A DNA stretch of 64,000 nt from Costus lasius (lineage: Eukaryota; Streptophyta; Magnoliopsida; Zingiberales; Costaceae): contig CM050449.1 of NCBI GenBank assembly GCA_027563935.2, positions 91,791,676 to 91,855,675 of the forward strand, written 5' to 3'. Numbering within the stretch: position 1 is the first letter of the stretch; each line of letters starts with the position of its first letter. Below the pieces are notes generated by a model. That model worked only from the letters and a program-made list of their open reading frames with translations. It was not told the origin of the DNA and did no database searches. This document shows positions 44,001-54,012 of the stretch, piece by piece. The position numbers and the translations under genes are program-made.

Positions 44001-47000
44001 AAGTATGTTGCATATGAGATTTAAAACAAGTGGAATAGTCTAGTTAGATGAATTTATCAACTCTCTTGAAGTTGATGTTTCTGTTCGCTTCAATTTGTAT
44101 AATCCTATGAGGGTTGATCTCCACTACCATCTCTTTAATGAAATGACATATGTATATTACATTGTAGTAGTGTGTTGAAGTGTCCATTAACTTGTAATTG
44201 GTTGTATTGTCATTAGTCGTTACCAATGTTTTAAAAACCGGTTCTGTATGGTTTTTCTGACTATTACGGCCATTCTATTTAGTTGGCCGACACATATTAT
44301 ATACAATATTGACTTTAACTGACGAAGGGTGTGTCCGGTAAGTGACATTGCTGAGCAAGGGAGGAGCGGGAGAGACAACAATGATAGCAGGGGAGAGAAG
44401 AGTGCATCCAGCGAGCGCTGTCGGTGAAAAAGGGAGGAGCGGGAGAGAGAACAACGATAGCAAGAGTGGAGGAGAAAAGAGTAAGTCCGGCAAGCGACTC
44501 CAGTGAGTGCTGATAGCGAGTAAGGGAGGAGTGGAAGAGATACCAAAGAGATAGCAGCGGCACCAAGGTAGCAAGCATGGGGGAGAGCAATTGAAAATAG
44601 GGGTTTTGTTTTCATTACCAAATAGACCAATCTATGATTGGTCCTCTTCATTACCAAATGGTTCGATTGGTACTGGTGGTACCGATGTACCACCAGTACT
44701 ATTACCAAATGGTTCGATTGGTACGGTTGGTACCGACATCCGGTACCACCAGTATTAGACCGGTATGATCGGTATGTACCGGTTCAATTGCCAACCTGTA
44801 CAACATGTTGGATTGGGTTTTTAGAACCTTAGTCGTTACAATAGAAAATGTTGATGATCATCTATGTTGGCCTAGTCCATGTCTCACATTAGAGTTTTGT
44901 GCAATTCAACTCATTTTCTCATCATGCACATATCCAAGTATGTTATTTCTCTACTTTGTTTTGATGGTAACTATTAATTATTTCATAAGGAGTTGGAGAT
45001 TGGATCGTACACCTATTCTCTTGGATCTTGGATATCATGATGTTGTACCAACTAGCATCCATTGTCTTCTTCTTAGTGTAGGTGTAATCTAGGTGTTTGT
45101 TAATTTGCTTGGGAGGGGAAGACTCAAGCTAAAATGATGGTACTCATGCATATCATTCTTTGCATTAGTGGAGAGAAGCTTCAGATACTATCGCAGGCAT
45201 GTGAATGTGCATTTAGGTTGCTAGTTCTCCACTTATGCTTGTGTTCATCGTATATGCAGTCAAGGTGGTTCCTATTGCAACTTTGCTTTCTATTGCCATT
45301 GTCTTTCTCATTGTTGGATTGTTGAATATAATGCATTAAATAGGAATGTTAGTTTTCCTTATGTGCATATTGAGCCTTCAAAGTATGATGGTGATGGTGT
45401 TCTTCTATTTCAATATTCTTTGCAGTCATATCATCGTGATGTTTATGTTGGTCATATACAGCATCCAGCCGCTTCGCGATCAAAGTCAGTGCTCTTTATT
45501 AAGATATTGTCTATTGACTTTGTAAGCATATAAGTGCTCGAAAAAGCCTGTTCTTGAGTCTCTGAGTACATATGGCAGCATCGGCTGGATGCTGCTTTGG
45601 TCACGTGATACCCCAACCCTTAAAGCTGTTATTCTAGTGAAAGAACTCTCAGTGTTCAATATTAGCTAATTTGCAAGTGTGTTTCCATGTATGATTGATA
45701 TTCATTGGCTTATGAGTCAGAATACTTCTGAGAATTTGGAGAGTAAAAGTTGTTTTCAAATGAGGGTAAAGAGGTTTATATACGCTGAAAACCTTAAAAA
45801 TTAGCCAAAATGGTTTAAAAAAAATCTCATGAACAATTGTATCAAAAGTCCAAATGACTAGAAATCTAGTCCTTAGACCTTCTGTGTGTTGATTGTACTA
45901 TGGACCAACACACTGCATGCTTATTAGGTACAGTACCAGCTGGTACTCATGGACCATGTGCCAGCATTCCATTGTACCAGTACAACCTTGGTGGTACCTC
46001 GGACACAGTTTGACAATCATCTGTGCCGCTTTTGCTTTTGTTAATAGACTCCCAACTTAACTGTGACTTGGAAAGAAGGGTAGTGCTTAATTTACTCTTC
46101 CCAACTTGAAAATTTTCATGCTCCCACAATAAATCGTCATATCTCAATGCTAAAATCCCTAACTTTGTTCTATTGGTTAAATTGCTTTACTATATTTCAA
46201 AAAATATTTAAATACCTAGATAACTGAAAATTGGACTGCGGTGAGATAACAATGAAAATAACTAGAATAAACAAAAAAATTGATCTACCTCTACTCGTAG
46301 ACAACCGCCCCTCTTCTCACTATGAAGTCACTTGCATTCTGGAACAACTTTACGACAGTGCAAGCAAACAGCCTTTGCATAGACAAACCATGCTGTGCAT
46401 TTTTATACTGGGCTTCTGTTAGGAAAATGCTGATGTGTTAGGAAAAGGTCCAATTACATATTTATGGTTATTGAGCTATACCAATTTTCTCTTTGGTTTC
46501 TTGTTATGTGTATTTGTTATTGATAATTTATTTTCAATCTTAGAACCAAAAGCAAATTCTGGACTTGATAATTGATTGATTGGAGGAGTGTTCAGTTATG
46601 AGATCAAGAGGCCGCAGAATTACTTGGGTGGTTGACACTTTGAGATTGTGGGAAAATTAACATTATGAATTGAATCTCTTATTCCAGCCTTTGATAAAAT
46701 GTGCTCTGTGATAAATGATTTGTATCCAGTCCAGTGCCCTGTTTTTTTCCTTCTCGACTAATGATAACTCGTTTCCCTTTTCTTGTCTTCTACTGTAAAA
46801 TAACCTGTGTTTCTCTACTAGCTTTAGGCAAACTTTTACTAGGCTTGATAGAACCCTTTGTTTTTTTAATTTACATAGTTAAAAGAAACACCAGAGATGT
46901 GCATATACGAGAGAAGCTCTATCGTTTAAGATTTTTTTTTATTTTAGAAACAGTTTACTTCTATGTTATATATTCAAATTTCATCCTTGTTGGTGACGAA

Positions 47001-47896
47001 GTGAACTACTAGGTAGTCCTGAAGGGTCGTGTATTTGAAAACAAAGCACAAATAACTCGAGGAAATGTTTAGTACATGGTTGTCAAAGCAAATAATAATG
47101 TAATATCATGCTATTTTTGGATGGCATGCTCCTTTGTATGTTGATGATGTCTGTAATTTGTTCAAGATTCATAAACTGCAGATTTATGTCACTGCCATCC
47201 TTTGACTTTTTCTGTTATTTTATGAAAATTTTTTTAAAAAAAGCTTCTTTTACTTTATTAAATATTTGTTGGATTACATGAAAGGAGATGATTATCAATC
47301 TATCATGTTGCATCAATTCTTGATCCTGTGTGATTGCAGCAAATCAGGTTGCTCACGTTAGCTGCGGTCTTTGTCATACAATGCTGGTGTATCCTTATGG
47401 AGCACCATCCGTCAAATGTGCGATATGCCATTACGTGACAAATATTTGGGTAATTTTGAGACTGCTTTCACTTCATTCCATCTTTTCATCACACCATCTT
47501 AATGTTAAAAACTCCTTTTGCTTTCCTATTTGTAACAGATAGACAGTATGAGAGTCCCAATGCCAGCTGAATATAGGTCTAGTGAATCTTCACCTGCACA
47601 ACAACCAGCTTCTGCTGTATGTCATTTCCTCGAATAACTTGATTTTTACTAAGAATAAGTTTATTCTCATCTTGCTAAGAAAATTTTCCTTTCTGTTTCC
47701 GTAGCATCCTCAAGAGAAAAATATTACTGTAGTTGTTGAAAACCCAATGTCAATGGACGAAAGCGGCAAATTGGTAAATGTTCGCCTTCGACTGCTTTGA
47801 ATTTAGTTGGTAAGTATAAGTTGCAGGAACAAGCGATAATTTGTTTCATTGCAGGTAACCAACCTTGTAGTTGGAGTCGCCATTGGGAAAAAATGA
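38030..47896 (+). CDS. LSD1: LSD1-type zinc-finger protein (LESION SIMULATING DISEASE 1 homologue)
   Basis: This is the only host gene recognised. LSD1 proteins are small nuclear/cytosolic regulators that restrain plant programmed cell death. Coding exons: 38030-38042, 38423-38536, 39187-39294, 47340-47449, 47539-47616, 47705-47773 and 47855-47896. All introns are GT-AG and phases agree. The product is 177 residues from ATG 38030, or 172 from the in-frame ATG 38425 ([10 protein letters not shown]), which matches the usual LSD1 start. Three LSD1 zinc fingers of the form CxxCRxxLxYPxGxxxVxCxxC occupy one exon each: [28 protein letters not shown] and [14 protein letters not shown]. All twelve cysteines are kept. 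The second finger has Val for the conserved Gly and the third has His for Arg. The C-terminus has [15 protein letters not shown] and ends GVAIGKK, as in LSD1. There is no stop or frameshift, so it is probably functional. Confidence 0.93.
39900..40180. repeat. Worn MULE-MITE fragments in intron 3
   Basis: GGTACC/CCGGTC words and two MULE-like ends are present: TTTTTAAAAACCTTG (ends about 40028) and AAGGTTTTAAAAATC (about 40162). They resemble the ends of 44225-44828, but no target duplication was found. Confidence 0.35.
40527..41629 (+). mobile_element. TRIM-like small retroelement in intron 3
   Basis: Two direct repeats of about 204 bp (40527 to about 40730 and 41426 to about 41629) flank about 690 bp of noncoding DNA. 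They share GTG-x-ATGA..AGAT/TCTAGA, TATATCTT/TGTCTTGTTA-AGC, TTTGTTTATCTTC/TTTGTATATCTTAC, CAATCCCCT and CTTCTCCCCTCTT. TGGTATCAAAGC at 40737-40748, right after the first repeat, is one base from the initiator-tRNA-Met primer site. Repeats have diverged strongly and no target duplication is clear, so it is an old copy. Confidence 0.5.
42029..42047. repeat. (TA)n microsatellite
   Basis: About nine TA units lie in intron 3; a similar run is downstream of the gene at 48040-48056. Confidence 0.85.
42815..43146. mobile_element. MULE-type MITE, 332 bp, in intron 3
   Basis: The ends AAGGTTCAAAGAACTGG and the inverse AAGGTTCAAAAAGCCGG are flanked by perfect 9-bp duplications ATTTCAACC (42806-42814 and 43147-43155), the size made by Mutator-like elements. 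The interior is a purine-rich stretch (about 42905-43005) followed by a pyrimidine-rich stretch (about 43021-43085) that could pair with it. Open frames across this low-complexity core occur on both strands and are not genes. Confidence 0.82.
44225..44828. mobile_element. MULE-type MITE, 604 bp, in intron 3
   Basis: The ends GTTTTAAAAACC and the inverse GGTTCTAAAAACC are flanked by an 11-bp match TTAGTCGTTAC (44214-44224 and 44829-44839); 9-11 bp is typical of Mutator-like elements. Inside are three worn tandem units of about 85 bp (about 44350-44545, GGGAGGAGCGGGAGAGA) and two direct copies of ACCAAATGGTTCGATTGGTAC (44657 and 44704). Frames on the minus strand are repeats, not a protein. Confidence 0.82.
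45459..45594. repeat. Perfect 13-bp inverted repeat with 110-bp loop
   Basis: CAGCATCCAGCCG (45459-45471) and CGGCTGGATGCTG (45582-45594) are exact inverses in intron 3. It may be the ends of a small element or an intron hairpin; no target duplication is visible. Confidence 0.5.
45915..46010. repeat. GGTAC-rich palindromic fragment in intron 3
   Basis: GGTACAGTACCAGCTGGTAC and nearby GTACCAGTAC..GGTGGTACC resemble the interior of the MULE-type MITE at 44225. It is probably a decayed relative without recognisable ends. Confidence 0.35.
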
Positions 47897-49680
47897 CTAT
47901 CGTCTCTGCTATCATCTTGGTTATTATTTATGTTTGTGAAGTACAATTTGGTTGAAGCTACGGATGCGCAATACCCTTAGCCGGTATTCTTTAGTTGTCA
48001 ATTAGGCACACAGTACACTGCAAAATTGCATGTTGCAACAGTATATATATATATATATGCTAAATCACATTAGTGGATATTTTATGTTTAATGCGCTCTC
48101 ACGCACGCACATTTCTTTCATTATGACGTTTCGTTGTTAATATTGTCTTAAACTAGATGAAATGTTAGTAGAAAAGTCTTGTATCCATTAACATCTCACA
48201 TTTGTTAATAATTTGTAAACAGAAGGCAACATGATAGACAAAATATTATTTGCTGTAGTTCATTTAACATATGAAAACTAAATTTTTCAAAAAGGCTTAG
48301 TTACTAATAATTAATTTCTAGCGTCAATTTTTATATTTGTTTTAATCACATTTTAAGGAAAAAAAAGTACCATATCAAATTAATATAAAAGTTGTTTAAA
48401 AGTCCTCCCAAATTATTTCAAAGAAAGAAAATGACATTATACTTGGGTACATAAAATAGGGGCAGGAAAAAAAAATCAAATGGATCAAGAATGTTTGTTA
48501 GCTGCAAAAATAGTTGTTGAAAACCTAGAAGAAACTGCTTCTTTGAGAAGCTATCACTTCTGTTCTGGCTAGTTAAAGTGTTTAAAATGCTTATCTAAAT
48601 ATCTTTAAATTTTTCTAGTTAGTCATTTTTTAAATAGTATTTTTTTAACTAACAAAAATTAAAAATTTTAGTTATGTCAAATGGATCCTATGGACTATAG
48701 AAAAAAGAGGCCACCGTCATTTAATAATACCTTTTCAATTTTTTTTTTATTTTTTTTAAATAAGCAAGAAATTGATGAAGGCAAAACTTAATTCCAAAAC
48801 TTTATTATCAATAATCACAAATATCTTTTTCAGTAATTTATACCTAATTATTTCTTTTAAACAAATAAGAAGCATAGCATAGCTGAAAGTTCAATATTAC
48901 AAACATAAAAAAGGTACATAGTTATGTAGTATAAACAAAATTTCCAAAAATCTCGAAGCTCTAAAATATTAAATCATCTTTTATTTGCCCGTACTCTTTT
49001 TGAAAAAAATAAAGTTTATTATCTATCATGTACGTTTCATTTTATTGCATTATTGAGTTTCCATATACATTCATATTTCTAGTAGAATGGATAGTAGTCT
49101 AAGTATCTTATTTTGATAGCAAATGGGCTTACCATCTTAGATCAATCTATTTGTCCCCTATTACGAGAAAGAGTCAAGATCTTAGGCAATGTCATTCATT
49201 TGGAAGAATGTACAAATCTTAAAGTAAACATAGAGATTAGAGATAGTCTTTTACTTTAAGATTGATATAAACGGCTCAAATGTTACCCTATCTAAACTTG
49301 CTAGGCAAAGACTAAAATTTTCTCCACCATTGTAATATGTCAAACAACCATGTGATCGTAAAAGTATAACAGAAATGATAACTCTATGTTTCACCTTAGT
49401 TTTTCACTTCATGCCTCATAATTATGTGTTAACTTTATACCACGTATTTCTCATGTAATTTTTTCCAACTCAATTAAAATATTGCATAATCTCTCTTTTT
49501 TCTTATGGGTAATGTAAATTTTAGTGTAATGGATCATGGAATTCTAAAATAAATCGTTTAAACGTGGCTATCTTTTTGAGCTTTTCCAACCCACCATATA
49601 TTATAAATAATTATTTAGGATTAATTATTCTTCTGTGAGCGAATGTCACGCATTAAGAGGTGCAAGATACAACTTATGTA
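47897..49680. other. 3' flank of the LSD1-like gene and intergenic DNA
   Basis: The first few hundred bases should hold the 3' untranslated region; no unambiguous AATAAA signal was chosen. A (TA)n run lies at 48040-48056. The remainder is AT-rich and nothing was recognised. Confidence 0.4.
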
Positions 49681-51061
49681 ATAAATTATAATAACAGTAT
49701 GCATTTGTCCATTTTTATTTGAAGTCTGTCTAAGTGGAGTAGGGCACAAACTAGCGGAGAAGTAAAATTGTGTATGTGTATAGGTGTCACGACGAAGATT
49801 AGTGCTAATATTTTTTTTATACTAAAATGCAGAGCCACGCAAGACTCTAAAAGAAAACAACGAGAGCCACGCACGACTCTGAAAGAAAACAATCCCACAT
49901 CTCAACTTAACCCAGGAAATAACAAACACTATACATTGACGGTGGTGCACACGTGCGAACAACGGACACCATATAGAGTGCCGGGAAGGGGCTAGTCGCA
50001 CACAGGCGATGGAACACAAGCACATCACATAAGAAGTGATAGGGTCACATGTGCCGAGAAGAGGGGAGGAATCGGCTTGCTCGGACAAGTAGGGGAGAAC
50101 GCAAGAGAAGCGAGGGATCGCATGCACCTAAATGCAGGGTCAATGCAGAACGCACACGAAAGCAATAGAAAACGACGTTGTCGGAAAACATAGTAAGGTG
50201 CAACATCGCCGGAAAAACAAAGCATTGACGAAAAACCAAATATCATCAGAAAACAAAGCAACACTGAAAAAACCAAAATGAAAGGTTAAGAGAAATCCTT
50301 GGTAGGACTCGAACTCATCAGCTCCACCTCTACACAACGCACAGATAGAGAAACAAGATTGAATTCCTCGATGCCAAATCACCCACCACACACCATCAGT
50401 GATTGGAGTAGAGTTAACCGGAGATTGCTGCGGATCATCGGAAAACAAGAGGGAGAAGGAGCAATGGCACAGGAAAACGGACATGGCGCAACCATGAATG
50501 CTAGCGTGCCCCCCCCCCCCCTGTCCAGGCGTTCAAGGCTTCGCCGACCATGTATGCTCGAGTTCGCTAGAGTTCCCCATTGGGGTTTGCCGGAGGTCAC
50601 TGAAAAGTGGCAGGAGACGAGAGCCCAAAGGAGACAGGGGCCAAAATGAGCAGCCATCAGAGAAAGAGAGCAAGCCAGCCTCCTCTCCGGAAACCACTTC
50701 GCCGAATCACATTGTCAACTCATCTTGTGCACCCCTCGACACCCCGTCGAGGTTGCGGTGTGCAGCGTCGACACCACCTTCTAGCCTGGCCTCCCCAGAC
50801 TGCCCACATGTCGGAGCTTCGCCGACCATACATTCGTCATCGTCAATGCCTCACTAGCCATGCACACCTGTGGAAGCCAAGCGACCACTATCACTAGCGA
50901 AGTTGCATCGTTCGCCTCCTCATCCTTCCATTCGCGTGCGTAGGCGAGCTTGGAACAAGCGACCTCGTGTCTAGGCATCATCGCCCACGGCCGCTTGTTG
51001 CCGCCTGCCACATGGTCAACGCTCAATTGGAATGCACCCGTCGTTGCTGAAAAAAAGTCCC
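49681..51061. other. Unassigned GC-richer DNA
   Basis: It holds a 31-bp tandem pair AGAGCCACGCA-GACTCT (about 49831 and 49862), words such as GAAAACAAAGCA, a C14 run near 50508 and overlapping open frames on both strands (50299-50897) with no recognisable protein. It may be an old retroelement fragment; the sequence does not decide. Confidence 0.35.
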
Positions 51062-51434
51062 GAGAAGGGACCCTTCATTTCACTTTGTGGAGAAAGGGTT
51101 CCAATTTTGGGGTCTAAATAGGATTAAAAAATAAATAAATAATATTATGATAATCTACTCATCGAGATCTATCCAACGGTACCAAAATCGTCGTGATCTA
51201 TATCTTATATGGGGAGAAAAAAAATCGGGAATTATAGTAGAATATAATCTATCATAAATTCTACTATACTTCTCGATTTTTTTTCTCCTCGAATAAGATT
51301 TGGATCGCGATAGTTTTGGTACCATTAGATAGATCTCACTGAGTAGATTATTGTGATATTTTTTATTTTTTTTAAAACCTATTTGGACCCTAAAATTAGG
51401 ATCCTTCTCCACAAGTCAAGTGAAGGGACCCTTC
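51062..51434. mobile_element. Foldback MITE of about 370 bp
   Basis: The two halves are near inverses along their whole length. GAAGGGACCCTTCATTTCAC at the left meets the inverse of GTGAAGGGACCCTTCATA at the right, and inner arms share GTGGAGAA, GATCTATC, GGTACCA and GGAGAAAAAAAATCG. The centre lies near 51240. The ends themselves are palindromic (GAAGGGACCCTTC). Flanking duplications were not resolved, so the superfamily is unknown. Confidence 0.75.
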
Positions 51435-52902
51435 ATAGGCCAAATGCTCTTCGTTGCTAGACAAAACACACCACGTGGCACTATCCCACTGGATGAGGGT
51501 GACATCCACCGTGCTAATGCCATGTGGCATCGTCTTCACAGATTGAGAGTCGCTATCGACCTTATCTGCTGTGCACCCATGCACTTGCCAACCGACTTCA
51601 CTACTTAAGGCCTCACCACTAGTATCAACGCCGCTGCCCGCAAGCGTCATCACCTTTGCCCAATCAGACGTCATCCTCCCGGATTGATGCCACCATTGCA
51701 TGCCCGAACGGCTCAATGCAACCTGTCGCCAGTCGTCAGCCACCTAACGTCGACCACCACTGCTTGAAGCAAACAACACTCGCTGTTGAATATTGTCCGC
51801 CAGCCCCAGCCGAACAAGCCACTGCCCTCAATTCTCACTCGTGTGCTCTAATTTGACTGGAGCCGAAATTGGGCCAATTTTGACCCAATCAACAGCCCAG
51901 TTGATTGGTCAAAATCTGGGCCTAGGCATCATGGATCTTAAAGTGAAATATATAAAATTAGCTCATTAGCACCTAACAAAGCCTTTGAATCATACAAAAT
52001 AACTTTCCCCTCGGTTGCAATATCTAATTTGTAGTGGTACACAACTAATAGCTGCAACCTTAGATAATGGCCAAGCTTAGAGTGGTTGATTTTGATGTGC
52101 AAAGCTTGTGATGGACAATCCCTTTGATGATGAAGATGTCCACTTGAGGGTTGAAGAAGAATTAGCATAATGTTGGGCAAGAACATAAACAAAAATGCAT
52201 AGTAAAAAGATATATAGAGAAAATAATATACAACTTAAGAAATCTTTGCATTAGTGAGATAATGACCAATAAAGCAAATAACAACAATGAGCAAATGGAT
52301 AAGAAAATCACAACGACTATACAAGCACAAAACATTTATCGAATGCCATTTTTATAAAAGGAAAAAAAAAACTATGATAGCAAAATCCGATAAAAAAATT
52401 ATTAATCAATAAGAGAAAAAACATTTATCACCTCTAGCCACACCCTAGAGGTAAATATATTAAAATATATCAAAGACTAGATATCACACAACCATGACTA
52501 CTAGTAGCAATAGAAATCTAACTAAAGGAGAAATCTCATCAAAACTCTACATCAAGAAGAAATCTTAATAGAATCTAATTTTATAAAACTCCAAAATGAA
52601 ACCCAACCATAAATTTTTGAAACTAACATGGAAATCAAATTTAAACATAACAAGTAGTCACATATCATCAGTAAAAGCAAACATTAGATCTTTTATTTCA
52701 ATTTTCTCCCTACATAAAATTAGATGTAGAGGGCGCATTAAAATTGGAGTCCATGGATATGAAAGAGGGCTCGAGGTGAATTCAAAGGTCTAGGCACCGA
52801 ATCTATCTACCCAAGGAAAAGGAAAATGGTGGTTTTTTTCATTTCCACCTACTTTTCCACCAAAGACAGCACACACTTAAATCTTAAGTGGGGGGAAGCG
52901 GT
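51435..52902. other. Unassigned DNA, first part sharing a repeat with 7190-7260
   Basis: 51435-51925 is GC-richer and near 51862 has GGGCCAATTTTGACCCAATC, the sequence also at about 7190. 51926-52885 is AT-rich. AAGTGGGGGGAAGCGG (52886-52901) followed by TGTGATATC at 52903 has the form of a polypurine tract and LTR start, but no partner LTR was found. Confidence 0.35.
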
Positions 52903-53279
52903 TGTGATATCTTAATTTAGTCTCATATAGAAAGGGAGAAAAAAAAAATAATATAATATATGACTTAGTAAATTACTATTATTAACTTGGATATAAATAT
53001 TTTAAATCGATCTATACTATTATTTAACTAATCAAGTTAATAAATTAATTTACTCATTAATTGAGTTATAATAAAAATTTAGAAGGGATACTAATGATCT
53101 CAAGATTTATATATGGAATCCCAAATGATATTGATCAATTTTAAAAAGAATGAGAAGATACTTACTGTCACCCCTAGGAGGCTAGGATTAGGGTAATAAT
53201 TTATTTTTTTAAAAAAAAATAGGCCAAATGCCCTGCCCAAAAACGGAGTCACGCAGGACCCATAAACAGAAAAATGTTC

Positions 53280-53790
53280 TAGGCATGGCCCATGCCTAGG
53301 CATCTTAGGCACGACGACGTATCCACCGTTGCACGCATCGCAAAGCGGATCTGCGATACATGCATCCCAAAGCACTCTACGCTCTGTCAGAATTGGAAAT
53401 TATGGCACCATCGTCGCCTTCCATTCCGCGTCGTCTTCTATTCCGCTCTGTCTCCCATTCCGCTCTATCCTGTTGCGCTCCATCTCCGTAACCCAACCCA
53501 AGTATAGTTTATCTCTCTCCTTTTTTTTCTTTATCATCACCTCACTCTCGTCTTGCTCTCATCCCTCTCTCTCCAATTTCCTGCTCCCGTCCCGCTCTCG
53601 CAGAACCAAAGGAAAACCCTAAACCCACCCGCTCTCGTCCCGCTCACTCTAGTTTCCTCTTCCGTTGTGCCGAGGGTTGTCGCTCCACCACCATAACCCT
53701 CTCCGACTTCGTTCTCCATTGAGCTGAGAGCCATCATTCCTTCTCGGCCAGCATTTTCGCCTCCTTCTCTGTCACTGCCGTGGTAAGAAC
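53280..53790 (+). other. Exon-like GC-rich block with possible splice donor
   Basis: CT-rich sequence ends CACTGCCGTG|GTAAGAACATT near 53780. The last part is duplicated in tandem about 155 bp downstream (53704 versus 53859), where the donor-like site recurs as GCCATG|GTAAGAAC. It could be the first exon of a transposon or host gene whose next exon is near 63830, but no protein family was recognised. Confidence 0.35.
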
Positions 53791-54012
53791 ATTTCATTTA
53801 TTTTTATAGCATTATTATCTTCCTTCTAACACTATAGTGTTATTATCTTCCTTCTACCGACTTCATTCTCCGTCGAGCCGAGGGCCGTCGCTCCTTCCCG
53901 GCTAGCATTTTCACCCCCTTCTCTGTCTGTGCCATGGTAAGAACATTTGATTTATTTTTATAGCATTATTACCTTCCTTCTAACACTATAACATTATTAT
54001 CTTTCATGTAAC
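53704..54012 (+). repeat. Two-copy tandem duplication, period about 155 bp
   Basis: CGACTTCGTTCTCC (53704) and CGACTTCATTCTCC (53859) begin copies that share GCATTTTC, CCCTTCTCTGTC, GGTAAGAACATTT and ATCTTCCTTCTAACACTATA. Confidence 0.85.

Larger units (their letters stand above)
39295..47339 (+). other. Intron 3 of the LSD1-like gene, about 8 kb
   Basis: The donor is CCAG|GTCAGT and the acceptor TGATTGCAG|CA. The other introns are 81-650 bp, so this one has been enlarged. It holds a TRIM-like element, two MULE-type MITEs, worn relatives of the latter and simple repeats. Stretches at 41630-42800, 43150-44210, 44840-45450 and 46010-47330 show nothing recognisable. Confidence 0.85.

Noticed and set aside
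44220..44708. 162-codon minus-strand frame
   Set aside because: It covers the 85-bp tandem units of a MITE in all three frames; no protein family resemblance.
50290..50330. Inverse of GTTCGAGTCCTACC, resembling the 3' part of a tRNA or a SINE head
   Set aside because: No A box at the expected distance and no cloverleaf could be drawn.
50299..50897. Several frames of 80-120 codons
   Set aside because: Overlapping on both strands in GC-richer DNA with biased composition; no conserved motif.
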